DNA of 7,182 nucleotides, from the NCBI GenBank assembly GCA_002317155.1, contig DCIR01000069.1:1-7182 (forward strand). Reading direction: 5' to 3'. This document shows, one piece after another, positions 1-5,619 of the stretch (the stretch's first letter is position 1; the number at the start of each line of letters is the position of its first letter). Made by a program: the position numbers and the translations under genes. Origin of the DNA: Lachnospiraceae bacterium UBA1721 (GTDB taxonomy: Bacteria; Bacillota; Clostridia; Lachnospirales; Lachnospiraceae). The notes under the pieces are model-generated. The model saw only the letters and a program-made list of their open reading frames with translations. It made no database searches and had not been told where the DNA came from.

Positions 1-377
1 AGGTTACAATTCCTGTAAAGGGAAGCATTATTCGTTCTGAACAGACCAGTAGTGATATGTATGTATCAATTGATCTTGTTGAGGAAATTATTGAGCGTCA
101 GCTTAAGAAGTATAAGACTAAGATTGTTGAGAGAGAGCAGGCAGCAGCTTCTTTCGCACAGCAGTTTATTGATAATGATTACGCAGATGACGAAGAGATT
201 AAGATTATCCGCTCTAAGAAGTTTGAGATTAAGCCCATGTATCCTGAAGATGCATGCGTACAGATGGAACTTCTCGGACATAACTTCTACGTATTCATCA
301 ATGCAGAGACCGATCAGGTTAATGTGGTTTATAAGAGAAAGGGCGACACCTACGGACTTATCGAGCCTGAGGTATAA
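1..377 (+). CDS. hpf: Ribosome hibernation promoting factor, long form (5' truncated)
   Basis: The open frame enters from the window edge (first full codon at 3) and ends with TAA at 375-377, giving 124 residues of a family that is usually about 175-180 long; the start codon and most of the N-terminal S30AE ribosome-binding domain are missing. The visible part runs from the end of that domain (a helix rich in Glu, Lys and Arg, about residues 20-50), through an acidic linker, to the C-terminal dimerisation domain (about residues 66-122). That domain carries the family signatures IIRSKKFEIKPM, QMELLGHNFYVF, NAETDQVNVVYKRK and YGLIEP. Long-form HPF is known to dimerise 70S ribosomes into inactive 100S particles in stationary phase or stress, acting in the cytoplasm. 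The internal ATG at 57 is only a Met inside the protein. The gene is followed directly by its own terminator, so it is transcriptionally separate from what follows. The identification rests on recognised motifs and is confident. Confidence 0.95.
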   Translation, partial: VTIPVKGSIIRSEQTSSDMYVSIDLVEEIIERQLKKYKTKIVEREQAAASFAQQFIDNDYADDEEIKIIRSKKFEIKPMYPEDACVQMELLGHNFYVFINAETDQVNVVYKRKGDTYGLIEPEV

Positions 378-401
378 GCTTTTTGTAACAACTGAATAAT
401 T

Positions 402-435
402 AAAGGCTTCGGAGTTAATCTTCGAAGCCTTTTTT
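402..435 (+). terminator. Intrinsic terminator after hpf
   Basis: AAAGGCTTCG (402-411) pairs perfectly with CGAAGCCTTT (423-432). Three further pairs, including one G-U, can close the stem to a five-base loop at 415-419. A run of T (430-435) overlaps the end of the 3' arm. It lies 25 bases after the hpf stop codon. The minus strand has no comparable T tract, so it terminates + strand transcription only. Confidence 0.93.
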
Positions 436-479
436 GCTTGGTGGATGTGTGATGCGAGTGAATGCTGTCATTACTTGCG

Positions 480-499
480 GTACATTTGCAATTATGTAC
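480..499. repeat. Inverted repeat GTACAT-N8-ATGTAC
   Basis: GTACAT (480-485) and ATGTAC (494-499) form a perfect 6-bp dyad with an 8-base AT-rich spacer, followed by a T run at 502-508. It lies about 45 bases upstream of the candidate -10 of the ATP-grasp gene. It could be an operator for an unidentified regulator or a chance palindrome. The stem is too short and AT-rich for a convincing terminator. Confidence 0.35.
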
Positions 500-521
500 A
501 CTTTTTTTGCAGTTTATGAGG

Positions 522-550
522 TATTAATAATTCATTTTATAAGTTATAAT
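522..550 (+). promoter_or_regulatory. Candidate sigma-A promoter of the ATP-grasp gene
   Basis: A perfect TATAAT (-10) lies at 545-550, which predicts a start of transcription near 557 and a leader of about 20 bases before the ATG at 577. The element 17 bases upstream (TATTAA, 522-527) matches TTGACA poorly, and there is no extended TG. The call therefore rests on the -10 and on its position just after the hpf terminator. Confidence 0.45.
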
Positions 551-564
551 AGTCTCATTGTTCG

Positions 565-570
565 AGGAGG
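565..570 (+). promoter_or_regulatory. Ribosome binding site that sets the ATP-grasp start
   Basis: AGGAGG ends six bases before the ATG at 577. The in-frame TTG at 574 would leave only three bases of spacing, so the ATG is the better start. Confidence 0.85.
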
Positions 571-576
571 TATTTG

Positions 577-1485
577 ATGCTGAACCGTATTAAGTACGAA
601 GGATTGCCCAGAGAACTGAAGAAACGATGGAGCTATGATGATTTTCTTGCATACCGAATGCAGGAGATGAAGCTTCCGCAAATCAGAGAACTGGCAACCG
701 AGGATGAACTTTGGGACAGAGAAAAATATCTAAATGCTGATGAATACAGATATATCTTTAATGATAAAAATGCCTTCTACAATAGATTTAAGCAGGAGGC
801 TGTCGGGCGGTATATCGGAAGAGATATATTGTTTTTGGAAGATGCAACAGAAGCGGAGTTTAGGGCTTTTTGCTGCAGAAATAAAAAAATAGTTCTTAAA
901 CCGGTTGATATGTATGCCGGATTGGGAATAAGAATTACAGAGGCTCCTTACAGTGAAGATTTTTTCAGGGAATTTGAGGACCTGAAAGAAAAGCATTATG
1001 TAGCTGAAGAATATGTATATCAGGCGAGGGAATATGCGGATATATATTCTAAGAGCTTAAATACTGTAAGAGTCACTACTTTTATAGACGACAAAGGATG
1101 TGCACAGATTCTTTTTGCAGTCAATCAGTTCGGCCAAAAGGACAGTGTGGTTGATAATCACGATGAGGCGGCTATATGGGCGGCCATTGACGTGGAGACC
1201 GGAGTGGTGGTGAATGCAGAGGTGGAGGCTTTGGATGGTAGGGTGTATGATGTTCATCCGGATACCGGGGCCGCTATTGTGGGATTTGTAAATCCATGCT
1301 GGGACGATATTAAAAAACTTGCATTGGAACTGGCAAGTGTTGTTCCGGAATGCAGACTGGTCGGCTGGGACATTGCAGTTACATCGGATTACAGTCTGGA
1401 AGTTATAGAGGGGAATGTTACTCCTGAACTGAATTTGTATCAAAGCATCAGCGGCCGCGGACTGCGAACGGTGCTTGATATATAA
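577..1485 (+). CDS. Sugar-transfer-associated ATP-grasp protein
   Basis: This 302-residue cytoplasmic protein has no signal peptide or membrane segment. It shows ATP-grasp signatures in order: IVLKP at 105-109, with the nucleotide-binding Lys at 108; a small loop GLGI at 115-118; EEYV at 144-147; NTVRVTT at 162-168; VVDN at 191-194; GWDIAV at 263-268; and VIEGN at 276-280, with Glu278 and Asn280 as likely metal ligands. The NTVR, VVDN, DVHPDTG and GWDIAV set is typical of the ATP-grasp family found fused to or beside sugar transferases and exopolysaccharide genes (Pfam ATPgrasp_ST). ATP-grasp enzymes form amide or ester bonds through an acyl-phosphate, but the substrate here cannot be told from sequence. 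No glycosyltransferase or capsule gene is in the window, so this copy is an orphan. The start at ATG 577 follows from the AGGAGG at 565-570. The zinc-ribbon gene follows 88 bases later with no clear terminator between, so read-through is possible. The family is confident; the function is unknown. Confidence 0.85.
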   Translation: MLNRIKYEGLPRELKKRWSYDDFLAYRMQEMKLPQIRELATEDELWDREKYLNADEYRYIFNDKNAFYNRFKQEAVGRYIGRDILFLEDATEAEFRAFCCRNKKIVLKPVDMYAGLGIRITEAPYSEDFFREFEDLKEKHYVAEEYVYQAREYADIYSKSLNTVRVTTFIDDKGCAQILFAVNQFGQKDSVVDNHDEAAIWAAIDVETGVVVNAEVEALDGRVYDVHPDTGAAIVGFVNPCWDDIKKLALELASVVPECRLVGWDIAVTSDYSLEVIEGNVTPELNLYQSISGRGLRTVLDI

Positions 1486-1510
1486 ATTTCTGCCAAAAAA
1501 TAAAGAGGAA

Positions 1511-1556
1511 GCTTCGAGGTATTCCGGGGGCGGAGGATACAAAAGATAATCGAAGC
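1511..1556 (+). other. Potential nested hairpin in the leader of the zinc-ribbon gene
   Basis: An outer stem GCTTCGA (1511-1517) / TCGAAGC (1550-1556) encloses a second stem. In that inner stem GTATTCCG (1519-1526) pairs with CGGA (1531-1534) and ATAC (1537-1540), with a two-base GG bulge and a GGGG loop (1527-1530). There is no U tract, so it is not an intrinsic terminator. It ends seven bases before the ribosome binding site GGGAG (1563-1567) and could be a leader structure, a processing site or coincidence. It does not match a riboswitch class that I recognise. Confidence 0.35.
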
Positions 1557-1573
1557 AAAAACGGGAGACGAAA

Positions 1574-3214
1574 ATGATTAATTGTGCGGGTTGTGGCGCT
1601 AATATGCGCTTTGATCCGGATATGCAGTTATTGAAATGCGATTATTGCGATCGAACTGCAGACCCGGAGAACCTGAAGGCTGAAATTATTTCGCCTGAAT
1701 CAAGAATTCGAATGGAAAACAAAACCATTTATGAGGCTAAGGTGTATACCTGTCCTCAGTGTGGCGCAGAGCTTATCAGTGATGATGATACGGCTGCTAC
1801 TTTCTGTAACTATTGCGGTGCGTCCGTAATGTTTGATGAGAGAACCGTAACGATGAAGGCACCTTCTTATGTCATTCCTTTCAAAAAGTCTAAGGATCAG
1901 TGCCAAAAGCTTTACAGTAAGTTTGTAAAGAGTGCTCTTTTTGCACCGAGCAGTCTCAGACAAAATGACACCGTCGAACGCTTCAGAGGTATCTATATGC
2001 CTTACTGGGTATATGATATGGGAATGGAAGACGAGATTCATATGGCCGGTAGAAAATCCCACAGAAGCGGTGATTATATCATTACCGATCATTATGATCT
2101 TAGTACCAATGTGCGTTCACACAGTAATGGAGTAAGCTTCGATGCATCTGCTGCGTTTGCAGATGAACTCAGCCAGTCTCTTGCGCCTTATGATTTCAAA
2201 GAGTGTAAGGGATTCTCCGCAGGATATCTTAGCGGATTTTACGCAGATACTGCTGATGTTAAGGCCGAAGTTTATGAGAGCGAAGCAAGGGATGTTGTAT
2301 CGGCTGATGTTTTGTCGAAGGTTATGGCGGATCCTACATTTAGGGGATACTCTGCGTCTCCGTCGATTGATGTTGTATCGAGCAAGCTGAAGGTTGACCG
2401 TGCAGATATGGCGTACTTCCCGGTATGGTTTCTTGCTGTTCCCAATAAGGGCTATGTAAGTTATGCGGTTGTAAACGGACAGACAGGAAAAGTATGTGCC
2501 GATGTGCCGATAGATTATAAAAAGTATCTGCTTGGATCTGTTATTATGTCACTTCCGATTATGCTTATACTTAATCTGTTCTTCACACCAAGACCGATTA
2601 TTTTGGCTCTTATTACAGCTATTTTTGCAATAGTGATTTATGTTATCACGGATAAAGCACTTAACCTTCTGTATACAAGACAGCATTATCTTGATGACAG
2701 CGGACTCAGAAGTACCAGATCAGAGGCTATGCCCAAGGCTATGGCTCAGCAGAATAAGAAGAAGGCTAAGACCAAGGTAAATACTGCAGGAGATTCTCTC
2801 AGAGGATTCTGGATTGCAGGCTTTGTAATCACATATGCTCTGGGAAGAATGGGCTTCGGAGCAGGATGTGTGTTCGTAATGTTTTTCTCATTTGTAATGC
2901 TGATTGTTTGGGCTATAGTCAAAGCATCAGGCAATAAAGCAGGTGGTGTAAAGGTAAAGCAAAACAGACTGGTATTTAAGCAACCCTTCAGAGAAAAGGT
3001 CAAGATTCTTATTAAGCCTTTGATTGCGATAGGTCTCTGCGTATTGCTTATGATAATCAATCCTTTTATCGATTTGGTTTATTATCTCTGTGTATTTGCG
3101 ATAATGATCCTATTACTTACCTGTATTTGGGATATCGTTTCTGTACATAACAAGCTTACAAGACGTATTCCCAGACAGTTTGGTAACAGAGGAGGTGACG
3201 AGAATGGTTTCTAA
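1574..3214 (+). CDS. Membrane protein with two N-terminal zinc ribbons
   Basis: This 546-residue protein begins at an ATG six bases after GGGAG (1563-1567). Two four-Cys zinc ribbons open it: Cys4/Cys7/Cys22/Cys25 and Cys60/Cys63/Cys78/Cys81. Residues about 96-315 form a soluble region I do not recognise, with an aromatic patch (YMPYWVYDM, 141-149), several His (156, 163, 173, 183) and a PVWFL stretch at 283-287. Hydrophobic segments suggest about six membrane helices: 319-337, 339-358, 410-425, 427-450, 481-498 and 500-521. A Lys-rich loop lies at 391-402. This topology would put both ends in the cytoplasm. Automated pipelines often label such proteins TFIIB-type zinc ribbon or PriA-like, but only the Cys ribbons support that and no helicase motif is visible. 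The 3' end overlaps the TPM gene by 11 bases, implying translational coupling and a shared process. Its function is unknown; metal sensing or scaffolding of a membrane complex is only a guess. Confidence 0.88.
   Translation: MINCAGCGANMRFDPDMQLLKCDYCDRTADPENLKAEIISPESRIRMENKTIYEAKVYTCPQCGAELISDDDTAATFCNYCGASVMFDERTVTMKAPSYVIPFKKSKDQCQKLYSKFVKSALFAPSSLRQNDTVERFRGIYMPYWVYDMGMEDEIHMAGRKSHRSGDYIITDHYDLSTNVRSHSNGVSFDASAAFADELSQSLAPYDFKECKGFSAGYLSGFYADTADVKAEVYESEARDVVSADVLSKVMADPTFRGYSASPSIDVVSSKLKVDRADMAYFPVWFLAVPNKGYVSYAVVNGQTGKVCADVPIDYKKYLLGSVIMSLPIMLILNLFFTPRPIILALITAIFAIVIYVITDKALNLLYTRQHYLDDSGLRSTRSEAMPKAMAQQNKKKAKTKVNTAGDSLRGFWIAGFVITYALGRMGFGAGCVFVMFFSFVMLIVWAIVKASGNKAGGVKVKQNRLVFKQPFREKVKILIKPLIAIGLCVLLMIINPFIDLVYYLCVFAIMILLLTCIWDIVSVHNKLTRRIPRQFGNRGGDENGF
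3190..3195 (+). promoter_or_regulatory. Ribosome binding site for the TPM gene, inside the upstream gene
   Basis: AGGAGG (continuing GTGA) ends eight bases before the ATG at 3204. The site sits within the last codons of the zinc-ribbon gene, so ribosomes finishing that gene pass over it. It argues against the in-frame TTG at 3180, which lies upstream of the site. Confidence 0.88.
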
Positions 3215-4091
3215 AATTATGAATAAAAGATTCTCAGCTGTTAAGCTCGTCGCTTCTACACTGGCTGCCACTGCAACAGTATCACTTGCTGTGATGACTG
3301 CGTTCGTCGGAGTTAATCCTCTTGTTGCCAATGCATACGGAATTGATGAGCTTGAAAAACAGAGTCAGTATCAGTCTATTTATGGAATTGATGAGTACTA
3401 CATCAACGACGCGACCGGATATGCTGCACTTATTATGGACGGCGCTGATTATCTTACCGATTCAGAAGAGGAAGATCTGATTGAAAAGATGGAGGCATTG
3501 ACTGAGTATACCAATGCCATCTATGTGACTGATGAAAATAATACAAGTGCGACCGAGAGCTATTCAGAGAGACTTGCAGTTAATAAGGCAGAGATGATGT
3601 TCGGCTCATACGAGTCTACAATAGTATATGTTGTTGATAATGAGTATGATTATATTTGCTCATTGGGAAAAGCTCAGAAGACCATCAGCAGCTCAAAGGC
3701 TTATTCAATTACCGACAATGTATATACTTATTCTATGAAGGAAAAGTATTATGATGGCGCGGTTGAAGCATTTGATGAGTGCCTGAGACTTTTCAAAGGA
3801 AAAGCTATCGCCGAGCCTATGAAGTATATCTGCAATGGATTTATCGGACTCTTTATCGGATTCATTGTATGTTACGCGATTGTGAACAAAAAGTCACAGC
3901 TCAAGAGAGCCGGTTACGATGAGATGATTCAGGGTGCAATAAGCTTTGTTAATTTTTCGGGAGATCAGGTGCGCTTTGTTAATACAACAAGAACCTACTC
4001 ACCCAGATCATCAGGTGGCAGCGGTGGACATGGCGGTCATGGCGGCGGACATCACGGTGGCGGACATTCCGGTGGTGGACACAGCCACTAA
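3204..4091 (+). CDS. TPM-domain exported/membrane protein with Gly/His-rich C-terminal tail
   Basis: This 295-residue protein starts at ATG 3204, set by the AGGAGG at 3190-3195. A hydrophobic N-terminal segment (about 13-44, ending VANA) looks like a signal peptide or anchor. Residues about 73-195 fit the TPM domain (TPM_phosphatase, found in YgcG-like proteins): an ALIMDGADYLTDSEEEDL start, a predicted helix, the strand NAIYVTD, later TIVYVVDNEYDY, and then a helical end. A second membrane helix lies at about 208-227. The tail (269-295) is almost only Gly, His and Ser, with seven His, in place of the Ser/Gly tail common in this family. With the TPM domain outside, the tail would be cytoplasmic, on the same side as the zinc ribbons of its overlapping partner. 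TPM domains have been linked to acid phosphatase activity and to membrane complex maintenance (TLP18.3 in plants), but most bacterial members are uncharacterised. YGIDE occurs twice (45-49, 60-64) just after the predicted cleavage site. The domain assignment is fairly confident; the role is unknown. Confidence 0.8.
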   Translation: MVSKIMNKRFSAVKLVASTLAATATVSLAVMTAFVGVNPLVANAYGIDELEKQSQYQSIYGIDEYYINDATGYAALIMDGADYLTDSEEEDLIEKMEALTEYTNAIYVTDENNTSATESYSERLAVNKAEMMFGSYESTIVYVVDNEYDYICSLGKAQKTISSSKAYSITDNVYTYSMKEKYYDGAVEAFDECLRLFKGKAIAEPMKYICNGFIGLFIGFIVCYAIVNKKSQLKRAGYDEMIQGAISFVNFSGDQVRFVNTTRTYSPRSSGGSGGHGGHGGGHHGGGHSGGGHSH

Positions 4092-4133
4092 GCAGCTTAT
4101 GATACTAATGAATTAGTGATATAAATATATTTG

Positions 4134-4177
4134 AACAGGGGGTATTCGAAATTACTAAAGAATGCCCCCTGTTTTTT
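4134..4177 (+). terminator. Intrinsic terminator after the TPM gene
   Basis: AACAGGGGGTATT (4134-4146) pairs with AATGCCCCCTGTT (4161-4173), 13 pairs with one G-U at 4143/4164. A C-G pair at 4147/4160 can extend it, and the loop is about 12-14 bases. Six T follow at 4172-4177. It closes the upstream transcription unit before the butyrate genes. Confidence 0.92.
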
Positions 4178-4222
4178 ATCAAAATATGTACATTTTATTC
4201 GTCCGTATACAAGTATTTGTCG

Positions 4223-4251
4223 TTGCAAAAAAATGTCCTTTATGATACAAT
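4223..4251 (+). promoter_or_regulatory. Extended -10 sigma-A promoter of thl
   Basis: TTGCAA (-35, 4223-4228), a 17-base spacer and TACAAT (-10, 4246-4251) with TG at 4243-4244 in the extended -10 position. Transcription would start near 4257-4259 and give a leader of about 75 bases before the thl ATG at 4335. The near-consensus elements and ideal spacing fit a strong promoter for a central pathway. Confidence 0.78.
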
Positions 4252-4260
4252 TCCGATAGA

Positions 4261-4278
4261 GTGTGAAAAAAATAACAA
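4261..4278. promoter_or_regulatory. Candidate Rex operator at the thl start of transcription
   Basis: The 18-mer GTGTGAAAAAAATAACAA matches the Rex consensus TTGTTAA-N4-TTAACAA at 11 of 14 defined positions, with mismatches at positions 1, 5 and 12. It sits within a few bases of the predicted transcription start, where a bound repressor would block initiation. Rex is an NADH/NAD+-responsive repressor known to control butyrate and other fermentation genes in clostridia. The right half (TAACAA) is better than the left, and the AT-rich context raises the risk of chance. Confidence 0.5.
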
Positions 4279-4290
4279 TCACAACCAATT

Positions 4291-4314
4291 AATTTTTTTA
4301 ATCAATTTTTTAAT
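4291..4314. repeat. AT-rich direct repeat in the thl leader
   Basis: AATTTTTTTAAT (4291-4302) and AATTTTTTAAT (4304-4314) repeat almost exactly, separated by one C. They lie in the untranslated leader about 20-44 bases before the thl ATG. A U-rich, unstructured leader may keep the ribosome site open; no regulator site is recognised. Confidence 0.45.
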
Positions 4315-4315
4315 A

Positions 4316-4332
4316 CGAAATGGAGGATTTCG
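4316..4332 (+). promoter_or_regulatory. thl ribosome binding site in a small hairpin loop
   Basis: GGAGG (4322-4326) is framed by the perfect inverted repeat CGAAAT (4316-4321) / ATTTCG (4327-4332). The Shine-Dalgarno sequence would thus be displayed in a five-base loop. It lies eight bases before ATG 4335, which sets the start there; the in-frame ATG at 4320 overlaps the site itself and cannot use it. Confidence 0.65.
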
Positions 4333-4334
4333 AA

Positions 4335-5519
4335 ATGGCAAGAAAAGTTGTTATTGCTAGTGCTTGTCGTACAGCAATCGGCACCATGGGTGGATCACTT
4401 TCTACTACCCCCGCTGCAGAGCTTGGTGCAATCGTAATTAAGGAAGCTATTAAGCGTGCAGGCGTTGCTCCCGAGCAGGTTGATCAGGTTTACATGGGAT
4501 GTGTAATTCAGGCCGGACAGGGACAGAACGTAGCTCGTCAGGCTACTATCAAGGCAGGTCTTCCTATCGAAGTTCCCGCTGTTACCATGAACGTTGTTTG
4601 CGGATCAGGTCTTAACTGCGTAAACCAGGCAGCTCAGATGATCATGGCAGGCGATGCTGACATCGTTGTTGCAGGTGGTATGGAGAACATGTCAATGGCT
4701 CCTTACGCTGTAATGCAGGGACGTTATGGTTATAGAATGAACAATGGTACTCTTGTTGATACCATGGTTAACGATGCTCTTTGGGATGCATTCAACAACT
4801 ATCACATGATCACCACCGCAGACAATATCTGCCGTGAGTGGGGACTTACTAGAGAAGAGCTCGATGAGTTCGCTCTTAAGAGCCAGCAGAAGTGCGAAGC
4901 AGCTCAGGCAGCAGGCGCATTCGACGAGGAAATCGTTCCCGTTATGGTAAAGAAGAAGAAGGAAATGGTAGAGTTCAAGGTAGATGAGGGACCTCGTGCC
5001 GGTTCTACTATCGAAGGACTTGCTAAGCTTCGTCCTATCAATCCCGATGGATTTGTAACCGCTGGTAACGCTTCAGGTATCAACGACGGTGCAGCAGCAG
5101 TTGTTGTTATGTCTGAGGAGAAGGCTAAGGAGCTTGGAATCAAGCCCATGGCTACCTTCGTTGCAGGTGCTCTTGCAGGTGTTCGTCCTGAAGTTATGGG
5201 TATCGGACCTGTTGCTTCTACCAAGAAGGTTATGGCTAAGGCCGGCATGAAGATCGAAGACTTCGATATCATCGAGGCTAACGAGGCATTCGCTGCACAG
5301 TCTGTAGCAGTTGGTAAGGATCTTGGAATCGACGTTGATAAGCAGCTCAATCCCAACGGTGGTGCAATTGCACTTGGACATCCTGTTGGAGCTTCAGGAT
5401 GCCGTATCCTTGTAACTCTTCTACACGAGATGAAGAAGAAGGGTGCTAAGACCGGTCTTGCAACTCTTTGCATCGGCGGTGGTATGGGATGCTCTACAAT
5501 CGTTAAGATTGAGGACTAA
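4335..5519 (+). CDS. thl: Acetyl-CoA acetyltransferase (thiolase)
   Basis: This cytoplasmic enzyme condenses two acetyl-CoA into acetoacetyl-CoA plus CoA, the first step of butyrate formation (EC 2.3.1.9). The 394 residues match the usual length of about 392. The nucleophilic Cys89 lies in NVVCGSGLN, the motif GGMENMS is at 114-120, NEAFA at 316-320, His349 in ALGHPVGASG, and Cys379 in CIGGGMG, so the full catalytic triad is present. The start at 4335 rather than 4320 follows from GGAGG at 4322-4326 and from alignment to the family, whose proteins begin close to the first strand (KVVIASACRT). Codon use is strongly biased, suggesting high expression. The gene has its own strong promoter and a Rex-like site, and is followed by a strong hairpin before crt. 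A degradative beta-ketothiolase role is possible on sequence alone, but the crt-hbd neighbours point to the biosynthetic direction. Confidence 0.97.
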   Translation: MARKVVIASACRTAIGTMGGSLSTTPAAELGAIVIKEAIKRAGVAPEQVDQVYMGCVIQAGQGQNVARQATIKAGLPIEVPAVTMNVVCGSGLNCVNQAAQMIMAGDADIVVAGGMENMSMAPYAVMQGRYGYRMNNGTLVDTMVNDALWDAFNNYHMITTADNICREWGLTREELDEFALKSQQKCEAAQAAGAFDEEIVPVMVKKKKEMVEFKVDEGPRAGSTIEGLAKLRPINPDGFVTAGNASGINDGAAAVVVMSEEKAKELGIKPMATFVAGALAGVRPEVMGIGPVASTKKVMAKAGMKIEDFDIIEANEAFAAQSVAVGKDLGIDVDKQLNPNGGAIALGHPVGASGCRILVTLLHEMKKKGAKTGLATLCIGGGMGCSTIVKIED

Positions 5520-5535
5520 TCTATATTAGGAATTG

Positions 5536-5580
5536 CTAAAGGGAATTCCGCTTTTGCGGGATTCCCTTAGTTCGGTTTTT
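5536..5580 (+). terminator. Strong hairpin between thl and crt (terminator or attenuator)
   Basis: CTAA (5536-5539) and GGGAATTCCGC (5541-5551) pair with GCGGGATTCCC (5556-5566) and TTAG (5567-5570). This gives 15 pairs with one bulged A (5540), one G-U pair and a TTTT loop. A five-base T run (5576-5580) follows after a gap of TTCGG. The offset U tract makes it a weaker terminator than the two upstream. No good promoter is visible between it and crt, so partial read-through is the likeliest arrangement. Confidence 0.75.
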
Positions 5581-5619
5581 AGAGGTTGTTTACATAAGTA
5601 GAAAATAAGAGGTATAACA

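Noticed and set aside
52..399. Overlapping + strand frame of 115 codons at the window start
   Set aside because: It is a Leu/Arg/Ser-rich shadow of hpf, whose own frame is unmistakable and runs from the window edge.
574..576. TTG as the start of the ATP-grasp gene
   Set aside because: It lies only three bases from AGGAGG, while ATG at 577 has ideal spacing.
1057..1542. Minus-strand open frame of 161 codons over the ATP-grasp gene
   Set aside because: The opposite strand encodes a clear ATP-grasp protein, and the minus product has no family features.
1522..1550. Possible promoter of the zinc-ribbon gene (GATAAT at 1545-1550)
   Set aside because: There is no acceptable -35, and the -10 lies within the inverted-repeat structure; too weak to list.
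1574..1820. Reading the zinc-ribbon protein as a PriA-type helicase or TFIIB
   Set aside because: Only the Cys4 ribbons are shared; no Walker or helicase motifs exist and the C-terminal half is membrane helices.
4320..4322. ATG at 4320 as the thl start
   Set aside because: It overlaps the Shine-Dalgarno sequence and has no ribosome site of its own; ATG 4335 gives the usual family N-terminus.
4904..5473. Long minus-strand open frame (189 codons) inside thl
   Set aside because: It is antisense to a gene with strong codon bias, which removes stop codons on the opposite strand. Its product is low-complexity Ser/Ala/Pro with no recognisable domain.
5586..5603. Rex-like half site TTGTTTA before crt
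   Set aside because: Only the left half resembles the consensus; the right half fails at most positions.
5586..5618. Possible crt promoter (TTGTTT with TATAAC)
   Set aside because: The spacer would be 21 bases and the -10 would touch the start codon, past the ribosome site.
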